From: Georhizobium profundi
Lineage (GTDB): Bacteria; Pseudomonadota; Alphaproteobacteria; Rhizobiales; Rhizobiaceae
Length of the DNA: 64,000 nt
Direction: 5' to 3'
Assembly (NCBI RefSeq): GCF_003952725.1
Contig: NZ_CP032509.1
Span: 1,326,001-1,390,000 of the forward strand
The position numbers and the translations under genes are program-made. Positions 44,510 through 55,696 of this stretch are shown in pieces (the first letter of the stretch is position 1; each line of letters starts with the position of its first letter). The notes beneath the pieces were generated by a model. That model searched no databases. It saw only the letters and a program-made list of their open reading frames with translations, and was not told the origin of the DNA.

Positions 44510-45497
44510 CCTTCTCGGCGGCGACTTCGAGCGCAGAAGCCTTGGGGGCTACCTTCTTGCGGCGTTCCAGCAGGTGTTCGATCTGGCCGTAGGCTCCGCG
44601 GTTGCCGAGCACGACGACGAGAATGAGGACGAGGCCGACGACCATGTGCCAGTAGCGGGTGACCTCGCTGACTTCGTGCTGGAGGAAGACGAAGAGCACG
44701 GCGCCAACGGCAGCGCCGACCAGGGTGCCAAGCCCGCCCAGGATGACGATGACGAGCGCTTCGCCGGACATCATCCAGCTCATCATTTCAGGCGAAACGA
44801 ACATGGTTTGCTGCGCGGCGATCGTTCCAGCGAGGCCTGCCAGCGCCCCTGAAATGCCGAAGGCGAACGCCTTGTAGCGCAGTACCGGCAGACCAAGCGC
44901 GCGCATGCGCACCTCGTTGGAGCGGATGCCGACGAGCGTGCGGCCGAAGCCGGAGCGCATGATGAAGGCGGCGACAGCGTAGGACAGCGCCGCGAAAACG
45001 ATGGCGAGAAGCGCGAATTGCAAGGAATCGTTCGTATCGATGCCGATCATCGACAGATCGAGGCGGGCGACGCCCGACATGCCGTCATCGCCGCCGAGCG
45101 CGCGATTCTCGAAGGTGTAGACATAGACCATCTGGCCGAAGGCGAGCGTCGTCATGATGAAGAAGATGCCGCTGGTGCGCGACGTGACGGCACCGACGAA
45201 GAGCCCGAACAACCCGCTTGCCGCTATGGCGGCAACCAGAGCGATGAAGGGCGAAACGCCCATCATGCCGGTCAGAACGGCGAAGACATAAGCACCGATG
45301 CCGAAGATGGCGCCGTGGCAGAGCGAAACCATGCCGCCATAGCCGGCCACCATGTCGAGGCTGATGGCCAGGATGACGAGATAGGCCGCCTCAATCACCA
45401 GTTCGCGGCCGTAAAAGCCTGCAAAGACGGTGTAGATCGCCATGCCGATGAAGAGTAGGAGGATGGTGACGGTTTTGGTGGTCGTCTGGTGAAACAT
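44493..45497 (-). CDS. livM: Branched-chain-type ABC transporter permease (LivM)
   Basis: 334-residue inner-membrane permease with ~8-9 helices. The LivM signatures AAYLVILAISLDMVAGYGGMVSLCHGAIFGIGAY (positions ~36-69) and MRALGLPVLRYKAFAFGISGALAGLAG (~199-225) are visible, with the ATPase-contact EAA-like loop in the latter. It starts 11 bases after livH. Confidence 0.91.
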   Translation of the reverse strand: MFHQTTTKTVTILLLFIGMAIYTVFAGFYGRELVIEAAYLVILAISLDMVAGYGGMVSLCHGAIFGIGAYVFAVLTGMMGVSPFIALVAAIAASGLFGLFVGAVTSRTSGIFFIMTTLAFGQMVYVYTFENRALGGDDGMSGVARLDLSMIGIDTNDSLQFALLAIVFAALSYAVAAFIMRSGFGRTLVGIRSNEVRMRALGLPVLRYKAFAFGISGALAGLAGTIAAQQTMFVSPEMMSWMMSGEALVIVILGGLGTLVGAAVGAVLFVFLQHEVSEVTRYWHMVVGLVLILVVVLGNRGAYGQIEHLLERRKKVAPKASALEVAAEKDASHA

Positions 45498-45508
45498 GAT
45501 GCCGCCCC

Positions 45509-46369
45509 TTACGCCTTCGCCGGAAACAGGCCGGCCGGCCGGAAGATCAGCACCGCCGCCAGCAGGGCGTAGATTGCGACTGATGCCAGTTGCGGCGCGA
45601 GCACGGCGCCGAAGGTCTGGATGAAGCCGACGAGCAACGAGCCCGCGATGGCGCCCTTGAGGCTGCCAAGGCCGCCGATGACCACGACGATCAGAACCGG
45701 GATCAGAAGCTGAGTGCCCATGCTCGGTGTCACTGAAAGCACCGGCGCCGCGACCGCTCCTGCAAGTCCAGCCAGCGCGCAGCCGATGCAGAAGACGATG
45801 AAAAACAGGCGCTCCACATTAATGCCGAGGCAGGCGGCCATCTGGTCGTTGTCGACGCCGGCGCGGATCATCGCGCCGATCTGGGTGCGCGAGAGCAGCA
45901 GCCAGAGGCCCGCCATGACGGTGAGGCCGAGGCCGATGATGAAGAGACGGTAGGTCGGGTAGGCAACGCCCAAGACTTCTGAGCGGCCCGTGAACAGCTG
46001 CGGCTCGGGGATCGACAGCGCGAGGTCGCCCCAGATGATGCGCGTGATGTCGAGAAGCACGAAGATGAGGCCGAAGGTGACGAGCACCTGGTTCATCGGC
46101 CCGGCTTTTCGCATGCGGCGGATGAGACCGAGATAGAGCACGACGCCGGCCAGCGCGACGGCGATCGGAGCCAGCAGAAACGCGCCCCAATACATGCCTG
46201 TCAGCGCGAAGGCCGACACGCCGACATAGGCGCCAAGCGCATAGAGCGCGCCATGGGCGAGATTGACGAAATGCATCAGCCCGAAGATGACGGTCAGCCC
46301 GATCGACAGGAGAAAGAGCAGCATCGACAGCTGGAGCCCGTTCAGGGCCTGCACGATCCAGAAATTCAT
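45509..46369 (-). CDS. livH: Branched-chain-type ABC transporter permease (LivH)
   Basis: 286-residue permease. The LivH N-terminal part reads ALNGLQLSMLLFLLSIGLTVIFGLMHFVNLAHGAL (~9-43), and the central RAGVDNDQMAACLGINVERLF is the ATPase-coupling loop. The C-terminal PVLIVVVIGGLGSLKGAIAGS is also family-typical. 108 bases separate it from the upstream binding protein gene. Confidence 0.91.
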   Translation of the reverse strand: MNFWIVQALNGLQLSMLLFLLSIGLTVIFGLMHFVNLAHGALYALGAYVGVSAFALTGMYWGAFLLAPIAVALAGVVLYLGLIRRMRKAGPMNQVLVTFGLIFVLLDITRIIWGDLALSIPEPQLFTGRSEVLGVAYPTYRLFIIGLGLTVMAGLWLLLSRTQIGAMIRAGVDNDQMAACLGINVERLFFIVFCIGCALAGLAGAVAAPVLSVTPSMGTQLLIPVLIVVVIGGLGSLKGAIAGSLLVGFIQTFGAVLAPQLASVAIYALLAAVLIFRPAGLFPAKA

Positions 46370-46477
46370 GGCGTCCGCTTCGGTCCGGTAGGGATAAGGG
46401 TGGCGGGAACACGAGAGCTCCCGCCATTCATGCGATCGGTGTCGCGACGAGCGACGCCTCAGGCAACCGTTTGCGGC

Positions 46478-47641
46478 TTAAAGTTCGCAGCCGTTCGGTT
46501 CGTCGCGGACGGCTTCGACCGTATCGAGCAGTTCCTGCGTCAGCTTGCCGTCTTCGCCTTCGACGATGTCGTAGATATAGACGTTCTGGACGATGTTGTT
46601 GGTGGCCGGATCGATTTCGAGCGGACCGCGCGGACCTGTGTACTGCACGTCGCGCAGCGCTTCCTTGATGGACTCGCGATCCGTGGCGCCGGCCTTGACG
46701 GCTTCCACGAGCGCGCGGCCGGCGTCGTAACCCTGAACTGCGTATTCGGAGGGCAGGCGGTTCGCCTTGGCCTGGAAGGCTTCGACAAAGGCCTTGTTTT
46801 CCGGCGTATCGAGCGTCGGCAGGTAATGCAGCGACGTGATGACGCCCAGTGCTGCCGGACCTTCAGCGTCGAGATAGAGCTGCGACGTCAGGAAGCCTGA
46901 GCCATAAAGCGGCGTCTCGTCCTTGATGCCGAAGGAATCATACTGCTTGACGAAGTTGATCGCCTCGCCGCCGGCATAGAAGACGAAGATCGCGTCCGGA
47001 TCGGCAGCCTGCGCCGTCGTCAGGTAAGGTCCGAAATCCTGTGTCTGGCCGAAGGGCGTGTAGTCCTGGCCGAGCACTTCGCCACCGGCGGCCTCGAAGG
47101 CCGTGACGAAGGCGCCGATGTGCTGGCGGCCGGCGGCGTAATCGGGAGCGAGTGTGTAGACGGTGCGCACGCCCTGATCATAGAGCCACTGGCCCATGGG
47201 GCGGTTGACCTGCGCATTCGAGAAGGACACGCGGGTGATGTAAGGGCTGCAATCGGCGCCGGTTGCTTCGTCGTTACCGGCGTTGGAAACGATCAGCGGC
47301 GTCTGCGACTGGTCGACGAAATCGCGGATGGCTGCCAGAACGCCCGATGAAACGAGGCCCGTCAAGACGTCGACTTCGTCCTGCAGAACGAGCTTGCGAG
47401 TGGCCGCGACGCCGACCTGCGGCGAGGCTTCGGTGTCCTCGCGGATGATGTTGAAGCGATCCGTCATGCCCGCTTCTTCGAGCGCCAGCACGAACCCTTG
47501 ATCGATCTCTTCGCCGAGCGAGGCGTAGACGCCGACGTAGGGCAATATCATGCCGACATCGATAACGTCTTCCTGCGCCATTGCAGTCGTCGCGCTGAGT
47601 GCAAACGCGCCCGCCAATGCAGATTTTACTGTCAGATTCAT
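46478..47641 (-). CDS. Branched-chain-type ABC transporter substrate-binding protein (LivK-like), probably aromatic acid
   Basis: Periplasmic binding protein (387 aa) with signal peptide MNLTVKSALAGAFALSATTAMAQ, then the peripla_BP_6 fold (VGMILPYVGVYASLGEEIDQGF, LVLQDEVDVLTGLVSSGVLA, TVYTLAPDYAAGRQHI). A GGGAGGAG ribosome site precedes the start. It heads the livKHMGF operon, divergent from benzoate-CoA ligase across a shared control region with two candidate BoxR sites. Benzoate or a related aromatic acid is therefore the likely ligand. That is a context inference. Confidence 0.87.
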   Translation of the reverse strand: MNLTVKSALAGAFALSATTAMAQEDVIDVGMILPYVGVYASLGEEIDQGFVLALEEAGMTDRFNIIREDTEASPQVGVAATRKLVLQDEVDVLTGLVSSGVLAAIRDFVDQSQTPLIVSNAGNDEATGADCSPYITRVSFSNAQVNRPMGQWLYDQGVRTVYTLAPDYAAGRQHIGAFVTAFEAAGGEVLGQDYTPFGQTQDFGPYLTTAQAADPDAIFVFYAGGEAINFVKQYDSFGIKDETPLYGSGFLTSQLYLDAEGPAALGVITSLHYLPTLDTPENKAFVEAFQAKANRLPSEYAVQGYDAGRALVEAVKAGATDRESIKEALRDVQYTGPRGPLEIDPATNNIVQNVYIYDIVEGEDGKLTQELLDTVEAVRDEPNGCEL

Positions 47642-47749
47642 GGTGTTCTCCTCCCGTTTTCTCCTCGACCGAGCTTTCCCGTTCGTGAACCGGAAAGCAA
47701 GCGGCCGTCTCCTCCACCCAAACTCTAATCAAGCAGCGAGCGGCATTCA

Positions 47750-47763
47750 AGCAATATAATGCA
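47750..47763. promoter_or_regulatory. Candidate BoxR operator 1 (liv/bcl divergent region)
   Basis: AGCA-ATATAA-TGCA matches the TGCA-N6-TGCA palindrome with one mismatch in the left half. It lies 109 bases upstream of the liv binding-protein start and shares the ATATAA core with the site before boxR. Confidence 0.5.
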
Positions 47764-47864
47764 CAAGCATCCAGATTTCGGCCTTGCATGTCCATCTATA
47801 TGATAAATATGTATAAATTGACTTGGACAGGTTGTTTGACGTGTCGTGGGCCGGCAAAAGAATA

Positions 47865-47878
47865 GGCATTATCTTGCA
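47865..47878. promoter_or_regulatory. Candidate BoxR operator 2 (upstream of benzoate-CoA ligase)
   Basis: GGCA-TTATCT-TGCA, one mismatch from TGCA-N6-TGCA, ~110 bases upstream of the ligase start. Its centre is 115 bases (about 11 helical turns) from operator 1, a spacing that would allow looping. Confidence 0.45.
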
Positions 47879-47987
47879 ACATGCGGTTTGCTAGGCCATA
47901 GTGCCGGTATCGGAAGCGGCGCGGGAGATCGCCGTTTCGGCCGCCAAAGCGGTGCCGATGTGCTTTGGAAAAATGGGAGGACTGGCG

Positions 47988-49540
<1,553 letters not shown>

Positions 49541-49544
<4 letters not shown>

Positions 49545-50365
49545 CCATGCGCTGGGAGACGGGCAGCGAGCTTACGATTCAGGCTGGCGGCAAGAGGCTG
49601 GAGGCGCGGTGCTTCGGGCCTGCGCCCGGCGATAAGCCAACGATCGTCATGCTGCATGAGGGCCTCGGCTCGGTCAGCCTCTGGCGCGACTTTCCGGAGC
49701 AGCTTGCAGAGCGGACAGGCTGCGGCGTCTTCGTCTATTCGCGCGCCGGCTATGGCAAGTCCGAGGCCGCAGAGCTGCCGCGTCCGCTCGACTACATGAC
49801 GCGAGAAGCGGTCGATGTGTTGCCGGAGGTGCTTGATGCTATCGGCTTCCAGGAAGGCGTGCTTCTCGGGCACAGTGACGGCGCCTCGATTGCGGCGATC
49901 TATGGCGGGAGCGTTCAGGACCACCGGGTTCGCGGTCTCATTCTGATCGCACCGCACTTCTTCACCGAAGCGGAAGGCTTGGCCGCTATTGCCGAGGCCA
50001 AAATTGCCTATGAAACCGGTGATCTTCGCGAGAAGCTCGCGCGGCATCACGCCCAAGTGGATGTGGCGTTCAATGGATGGAACGAGGCCTGGCTCGATCC
50101 TGCGTTCAAGGCATGGAACATCGCCGAGGTGATCGACTATTGGCGCATTCCCGTGCTCGCGATCCAGGGCCGAAACGACCAGTACGGGACGCTGGCGCAG
50201 ATCGAAGAAATTGAGAACCGCATCTATTCGCCGGTCGACGTCGAAATCTTCGACGATTGTCGGCACGCGCCTTTCATCGACCAGAAGGACAGGACGCTCG
50301 ACGTCATCTCCGACTTCGTCGCACGGCTCGACCGGATCGAGCACAGTAAAGTGGAAATCGCATGA
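49541..50365 (+). CDS. Alpha/beta hydrolase of the box operon
   Basis: 274 residues from ATG 49541, coupled to the ligase by ATGA. It has an oxyanion region LHEGLGSVSLWRDFP, nucleophile elbow LLGHSDGASIAAI (Ser in GHSDG), acid in IQGRNDQYG and His in CRHAPFIDQ. Alpha/beta hydrolases of this kind are a regular member of box operons. It may hydrolyse stalled CoA thioesters or a lactone side product. The exact reaction is unassigned. Confidence 0.83.
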
Positions 50366-51927
50366 AACTGGAAAGCTATGTCGGGGACCAATGGCGCGCC
50401 GGCGACGGTCACGCACGGGCGTTCATCAATCCGACCACCGGCGAAGCGCTCGGTGAAGTGGTCGATGGGGGCTTCGACATTGCGGAGGCACTGAATTTTG
50501 CGCGCGAGAAGGGCACGACCGCATTGTCCTCCATGAGCTTTGCCGAGCGCGGCAATCTCCTGCGCGGCATCGCGGATGTGCTGACGGCAAATCGCGAGAA
50601 ATATGGCGAGATCGCTCGGCTGAACTCGGGCAACACGGCGGGTGATGCGGCGATCGACATTGATGGCGGCATCGCGACGCTCAAGGTGTATGCCCGCTAC
50701 GGCAAGACGCTGGGTGACGCGCATGCGCTCATGGAACCGGGCCAGGATCAGCTGGCCAAGGAGCCGGTTTTCTTCGCGCGGCACGTCTGGACCACTCGAC
50801 CGGGCGTCGCGCTGCAGATCAACGCCTTCAACTTCCCATCCTGGGGCCTGTGGGAGAAGGTATCGACTGCGTTGCTCTCTGGCGTCGCCAGCGTCGCCAA
50901 GCCTGCCTCAGCGACGGCGTGGCTTTCGCACGAAATGGTGCGCGACGTGATCGCCGCCGACATTTTGCCCGCCGGCGCGCTTTCGCTCGTTTGCGGTAGC
51001 GGCGCCGGTCTTGCCGATCACCTCGGTGCGATGGACAGTCTCGCCTTCACGGGGTCGGCCGATACGGGGCTGAAGCTGCGCTCGGGTGAGCGCCTGTTGG
51101 AAAGCGGTGCGCGGGTCACGATCGAGGCCGATAGCGTCAACGCGACGATCCTCGGGCCAGACGCCGCGCCGGGAACGGCCGTGTTCGATCTCGCGGTTCG
51201 GGAAGCGGTGAAAGCGCTGACCGTGAAAGCGGGGCAGCTTTGCACCAACATCCGGCGCATTCTCGTTCCGGTGCAGCATCGGGCGGACTTCGAGGAGGCC
51301 GTCGCGGCCAAGCTCGATCAGATCGTCGTCGGTAATCCTGCACTCGAAACGGTCCGGATGGGGCCGCTCGTCGATCTCAAGCAGCGCGATACGGCGCTTC
51401 GCGGCATCGGGGCGCTGAAATCCGAAGCGCGCGTCATTCGTGGCGGCGGCATCGGGCAGGCGGAAGGCGCGGACGCGCAAAAGGGTGCCTTTTTGCAGCC
51501 GACGCTTCTGCGATGTGACGATCCCGTTGGTGCGCGGTTGGTGCATGAGACCGAAGTGTTCGGGCCGTGTGCGACCGTCATGGCCTATGAGCGTGCTGAC
51601 GACGCCGTTCGCCTTGCGGCGCGCGGTGGCGGTTCGCTCGCCGTCAGCCTCTTTTCCGATGACGTTGCAGTCCAGGCGCAGATGGTTGCTGGACTTGCGC
51701 CGTGGCACGGCCGGCTGCTGGTTGTCGATGAGACGGTCGGGAAGAACCACACGGGGCATTCGATCGTCATGCCGCAATGTGTGCATGGCGGTCCGGGTCG
51801 TGCCGGCGCCGGCGAGGAACTCGGCGGCCTTCGCGGGCTGCGCTTCCACATGCAGCGGTCCGCCATCCAGGGCTCGCCCGCTCTCTTCGAGGCGCTGCAA
51901 AGCGATGCGGTCGAAGCCGGTCTCTGA
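50362..51927 (+). CDS. boxD: 3,4-dehydroadipyl-CoA semialdehyde dehydrogenase
   Basis: NADP-dependent aldehyde dehydrogenase (521 aa) oxidising the ring-opening product of BoxC to 3,4-dehydroadipyl-CoA. The cofactor region QINAFNFPSWGLWEKV, the FTGSADTG loop, and the catalytic Cys in KAGQLCTNIRRI (~residue 297) are visible. It resembles PaaN-N/AldC rather than ordinary ALDH. An ATGA overlap couples it to the hydrolase. The symbols boxD, boxZ and aldC are used for this gene in different organisms. Confidence 0.88.
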   Translation: MKLESYVGDQWRAGDGHARAFINPTTGEALGEVVDGGFDIAEALNFAREKGTTALSSMSFAERGNLLRGIADVLTANREKYGEIARLNSGNTAGDAAIDIDGGIATLKVYARYGKTLGDAHALMEPGQDQLAKEPVFFARHVWTTRPGVALQINAFNFPSWGLWEKVSTALLSGVASVAKPASATAWLSHEMVRDVIAADILPAGALSLVCGSGAGLADHLGAMDSLAFTGSADTGLKLRSGERLLESGARVTIEADSVNATILGPDAAPGTAVFDLAVREAVKALTVKAGQLCTNIRRILVPVQHRADFEEAVAAKLDQIVVGNPALETVRMGPLVDLKQRDTALRGIGALKSEARVIRGGGIGQAEGADAQKGAFLQPTLLRCDDPVGARLVHETEVFGPCATVMAYERADDAVRLAARGGGSLAVSLFSDDVAVQAQMVAGLAPWHGRLLVVDETVGKNHTGHSIVMPQCVHGGPGRAGAGEELGGLRGLRFHMQRSAIQGSPALFEALQSDAVEAGL

Positions 51928-52429
51928 AACCGCGCGGGCGCAGGCGGCCTATCGTGCCGCATATGAGTGGCCGCTCCCACCGGAACCTTACCTGCCGGGA
52001 CTGACGAAGCGGCCGGATAGCAGCGATGACGTGCATCGCGTGGCGGCTCTCGCGCCCGATCCGACCGACCCGAATGCGTGGCGCGAGAACGCCGCGTATC
52101 TGGCGGGGTTCAGGCTTTATAATGCAGGGTTCGGTTGGGAAGCGCATGAGGTTTGGGAGCCAGTCTGGATGCATGCGCCGCCCCACGGCGCGGAACGTTA
52201 CCTGCTGCAAGGGCTGATCCAGCTTGCCAATGCCCGGCTGAAATTCGCGATGAAGCGCGATCGGGCGGGCGGCAGGCTGGTGGGGATTGCGGCCGGGCTG
52301 CTCGAACTCGCCGATTATGCGGCACGGGGAGAGGACGTGATGGGCGTCGATCTCCCGACGCTTCTCGGAGACACCCGTCTCGCGAGCGATATGCCTGGGC
52401 GAACACCAGAACTGCATTATAATGCATAA
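51905..52429 (+). CDS. DUF309 domain protein
   Basis: 174 residues. The DUF309 signature is seen in YNAGFGWEAHEVWEPVW and YLLQGLIQLANARLKF. The protein is soluble. ATG 51905 overlaps the end of boxD by 23 bases. The conserved part begins ~residue 55, so a later start is possible. Its last codons (His-Tyr-Asn-Ala-stop) are inside the candidate operator at 52413-52426. The role of DUF309 proteins is unknown. Presence in a box operon is notable but unexplained. Confidence 0.75.
   Translation: MRSKPVSETARAQAAYRAAYEWPLPPEPYLPGLTKRPDSSDDVHRVAALAPDPTDPNAWRENAAYLAGFRLYNAGFGWEAHEVWEPVWMHAPPHGAERYLLQGLIQLANARLKFAMKRDRAGGRLVGIAAGLLELADYAARGEDVMGVDLPTLLGDTRLASDMPGRTPELHYNA
52413..52426. promoter_or_regulatory. 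Candidate BoxR operator 3 (perfect TGCA-N6-TGCA)
   Basis: TGCA-TTATAA-TGCA is a perfect 14-bp palindrome upstream of boxC, overlapping the last codons of the DUF309 gene. It is the best match to the proposed BoxR motif. Confidence 0.65.
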
Positions 52430-52485
52430 ATTGATATTAAGATTTCACGATAGCGCAGTTTTATGCCCATGATGGGTGGACAGCG

Positions 52486-52499
52486 TGCATTAAAATGCA
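52486..52499. promoter_or_regulatory. Candidate BoxR operator 4 (upstream of boxC)
   Basis: TGCA-TTAAAA-TGCA, perfect in both half-sites and embedded in GTGCATTAAAATGCAC. It lies 37 bases upstream of boxC. Its centre is 73 bases (seven turns) from operator 3, flanking the probable boxC promoter. Confidence 0.65.
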
Positions 52500-52535
52500 C
52501 TAAACGTTATCAACGAACGACAAGGGAGGACAGTC

Positions 52536-54197
52536 GTGTCCAAGCGCATCGATTTTCAGGTCGACCCGGAGAGCTACCGCCATTGGCGTGTGGAGTATGA
52601 GGGCGACGTCGCGAAGCTCTACATGGACGTCGACGAGAAGGGCGGCCTCTTCGAAGGCTACGATCTCAAGCTCAATTCCTACGATCTTGGTGTCGACATC
52701 GAGCTTGCGGACATCGTGCAGCGTATGCGCTTCGAGCACCCCGAGGTGAAGGCGATCGTGCTTCAGTCTGGCAAGGATCGCGTGTTCTGCGCCGGTGCGA
52801 ACATCCGCATGCTCGGCAGCGCCACCCATGCCCACAAGGTCAATTTCTGCAAGTTCACCAACGAAACGCGCAACACGTTCGAGGCTGCCGGCCGTGAGTC
52901 GGGCCAGCACTACATCTGCGCCGTGAAGGGCGCCTGTGCGGGTGGCGGCTATGAACTGGCGCTTGCCTGCGACCACATCATGCTCGTCGATGACGGTGCG
53001 TCCAACGTCGCGCTGCCGGAAGTGCCTTTGCTGGCCGTGCTTCCGGGCACGGGCGGCCTCACGCGCGTGACCGACAAGCGCAAGGTGCGCCGCGATCTGG
53101 CCGATGTGTTCTGCTCGATCGAGGAGGGCGTGAAGGGCAAGCGCGCCGTCGACTGGAACCTTGTCGACGAGATCGTCGCGAAGTCCAAGTTCGAAGAAAC
53201 GATTTCGGAGCGCGCCAGCGAATTCGCCGGCAAGTCTAGGCGCGCTGCGGCCGAGAAGGGCGTCAAGCTGACGCCGCTCAACCGCACCTTCAACGACGAT
53301 GGCGGCGTGACCTATTCCACCGTGGAGGTGGACCTCGATCGCACGAAGGGCATCGTCACCATCACCATCAATGGTCCTGATGGCCAAGCACCGAAGGATG
53401 CCGCAGACCTGCTCGCGCAGGGTGCCGATGCCTGGATCCTGCGGGCAGCGCGCGAGCTCGACGATGCGATCCTCCATCTGCGGCTGAACGAGCTGGAACT
53501 CGGCACCTGGGTCATCCGCAGCCAGGGCGATCCTGCCGCTGTGTTGGCGCATGAAAAGGTGCTGACGGACAACGCCGATCACTGGCTGGCCAACGAAATT
53601 CTTCTCTATTGGAAGCGCGTGCTGAAGCGTGTCGACGTCACCTCGCGCTCGCTCGTGGCGCTCGTGGAGCCGGGCTCATGCTTTGCCGGCGTGCTGGCCG
53701 AACTGCTCTTCGCCGTCGACCGTTCCTACATGGCCGAAGGCGATTTCGAGGGCGACAATCGCCACGTCGCGTCGATCACGCTGTCCGATGCGAATTTCGG
53801 ACCGTTCCCCATGGCCAACGATCTGACGCGTCTTCAAACGCGGTTCCTCGGCGAGCCTTCGAAAGTCGATGAGGCCAAGGCGCGGATCAGTGAACCGCTC
53901 GAAGCGTTCGATGCCAACGAGCTTGGCCTCGTGACCTACTGCTTCGACGACATCGACTGGGAAGACGAAGTGCGCATCTTCCTCGAAGAGCGTGCGTCGT
54001 TCTCGCCGGATGCCATGACGGGCATGGAAGCCAATCTGCGCTTCCCCGGACCTGAGACCATGGAGACACGCATCTTCGGTCGGTTGACCGCCTGGCAGAA
54101 CTGGATTTTCCAGCGGCCGAACGCCGTTGGCGAAAATGGGGCACTGCAACGCTACGGGACGGGGATCCGCGGCGATTACGACATGCGCCGCGTGTGA
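52536..54197 (+). CDS. boxC: BoxC, 2,3-epoxybenzoyl-CoA dihydrolase (ring-opening lyase)
   Basis: 553 residues, the size of BoxC. It opens the epoxide ring to 3,4-dehydroadipyl-CoA semialdehyde and formate. Crotonase-fold segments: VFCAGANIRMLG oxyanion region, CAGGGYELALACDHIMLVDDG, and VALPEVPLLAVLPGTGGLTRV. The C-terminal half (from ~residue 270) is the BoxC-specific region (LRLNELELGTWVIRSQGDP). It has a good AGGGAGGA-type ribosome site and lies downstream of two BoxR-like operators. boxB follows 30 bases later. Confidence 0.93.
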   Translation: MSKRIDFQVDPESYRHWRVEYEGDVAKLYMDVDEKGGLFEGYDLKLNSYDLGVDIELADIVQRMRFEHPEVKAIVLQSGKDRVFCAGANIRMLGSATHAHKVNFCKFTNETRNTFEAAGRESGQHYICAVKGACAGGGYELALACDHIMLVDDGASNVALPEVPLLAVLPGTGGLTRVTDKRKVRRDLADVFCSIEEGVKGKRAVDWNLVDEIVAKSKFEETISERASEFAGKSRRAAAEKGVKLTPLNRTFNDDGGVTYSTVEVDLDRTKGIVTITINGPDGQAPKDAADLLAQGADAWILRAARELDDAILHLRLNELELGTWVIRSQGDPAAVLAHEKVLTDNADHWLANEILLYWKRVLKRVDVTSRSLVALVEPGSCFAGVLAELLFAVDRSYMAEGDFEGDNRHVASITLSDANFGPFPMANDLTRLQTRFLGEPSKVDEAKARISEPLEAFDANELGLVTYCFDDIDWEDEVRIFLEERASFSPDAMTGMEANLRFPGPETMETRIFGRLTAWQNWIFQRPNAVGENGALQRYGTGIRGDYDMRRV

Positions 54198-54227
54198 CGG
54201 CGTCGGACATCATCGAGGAGAAGACGA

Positions 54228-55679
54228 ATGCTTGATCTCATCAATGTCGCCTACGATACCCAGATCCCGAACAATGTGGGTCTGTCCTCCGACAAGCGCG
54301 TGCTGAAGGCGCTGGAAAAGTGGCACCCCGGCTATATCAGCTGGTGGAACGACCTCGGGCCGGACGGCTTCCAGGAAAGTCTCGTCTATCTGCGCACCGC
54401 GGTTTCGGTCGATCCCAAGGGCTGGGCGAAGTTCGACTACGTGAAGATGCCCGAATATCGCTGGGGCATTCTCTTGGCTCCGCAGGTGGAGGGTCGGACG
54501 ATCCCGTGCGGCGAACATGCAGGCCAGCCGGCCTGGCAGGAAGTGCCCGGCGAATACCGCAACATGCTGAAGCGGCTGATCGTCATCCAAGGCGATACGG
54601 AGCCGGCGTCGGTCGAGCAGCAACGCCATCTCGGCAAGACCGCGCCGTCGCTCTACGACATGCGCAATCTCTTCCAGGTGAATGTCGAAGAGGGCCGTCA
54701 CCTCTGGGCTATGGTCTATCTGCTGCAGAAATATTTCGGTGCCGATGGCCGCGAAGAGGCGGACGACCTGCTGCGCCGGACCTCCGGGTCGGAAGAAGCA
54801 CCGCGCATGCTGGGCGCCTTCAACGAGGCGACGCCGGATTGGCTGTCCTTCTTCATGTTCACCTATTTCACCGACCGTGACGGCAAGATGCAGCTGGAGT
54901 CGCTGGCCCAATCGGGCTTCGACCCGCTGTCGCGCACCTGCCGTTTCATGCTGACGGAAGAAGCGCACCACATGTTCGTCGGCGAGACGGGCGTCGGCCG
55001 TGTCATCCAGCGTACCTGCGAGGCGATGAAGGAAGCCGGTATCGAGGATCCCTACGATATCGAGAAGGTTCGCGCGCTCGGCGTGATTGATCTGCCGACG
55101 ATCCAGAAGAAGCTCAACCTGCACTATTCGCTGTCGCTCGATCTCTTCGGTTCGGAAGTGTCGACCAATGCGGCGAATGCGTTCAACGCGGGCATCAAAG
55201 GGCGCTACCAGGAAGCCAAGATCGACGACGACCACAAGCTTCACAACGACACCTATCCCGTCATCCAGCTTAAGGACGGCAAGATCGTGTGGGAGGAAGT
55301 CGCAGCACTTTCGGCCATCAACATGCGCCTTCGCGATGACTACGTCCGCGATGCATCCGGTGGCGTGAAGCGCTGGAATGCGACGATCGAAAAGACCGGC
55401 ATCCAGTTAGAGATGAAGATGCCGCACCAGGGCTTCTACCGTCACATCGGCGTCTTCGCCGACGTCAATGTCGATCCGGACGGCACCATCATCTCCAAGG
55501 AAGAGTGGGATGCGAAGAAGGACGACTGGCTGCCGACCACGGCAGACGGCGATTTCATCCAGTCGCTCATGAAGCCCGTCTGGGAGCCAGGCAAATTCGC
55601 CGGCTGGATCGCGCCGCCACGCGTCGGCATCGACAACAAGCCGGGCGATTTCGAATACGTTAAGCTCCACATGGCTTGA
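54228..55679 (+). CDS. boxB: BoxB, benzoyl-CoA 2,3-epoxidase oxygenase subunit
   Basis: 483-residue diiron epoxidase component that converts benzoyl-CoA to its 2,3-epoxide. The N-terminal IPNNVGLSSDKRVLKALEKWHPGYISWW is characteristic. Candidate Fe-ligand Glu and His residues sit in VEEGRHLWAMVYLL and in MLTEEAHHMFVGE. Length and gene order (boxC-boxB-boxA) match the canonical cluster. A hairpin separates it from boxA. Confidence 0.94.
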   Translation: MLDLINVAYDTQIPNNVGLSSDKRVLKALEKWHPGYISWWNDLGPDGFQESLVYLRTAVSVDPKGWAKFDYVKMPEYRWGILLAPQVEGRTIPCGEHAGQPAWQEVPGEYRNMLKRLIVIQGDTEPASVEQQRHLGKTAPSLYDMRNLFQVNVEEGRHLWAMVYLLQKYFGADGREEADDLLRRTSGSEEAPRMLGAFNEATPDWLSFFMFTYFTDRDGKMQLESLAQSGFDPLSRTCRFMLTEEAHHMFVGETGVGRVIQRTCEAMKEAGIEDPYDIEKVRALGVIDLPTIQKKLNLHYSLSLDLFGSEVSTNAANAFNAGIKGRYQEAKIDDDHKLHNDTYPVIQLKDGKIVWEEVAALSAINMRLRDDYVRDASGGVKRWNATIEKTGIQLEMKMPHQGFYRHIGVFADVNVDPDGTIISKEEWDAKKDDWLPTTADGDFIQSLMKPVWEPGKFAGWIAPPRVGIDNKPGDFEYVKLHMA

Positions 55680-55696
55680 CGGCAGGCTCGCGAATT

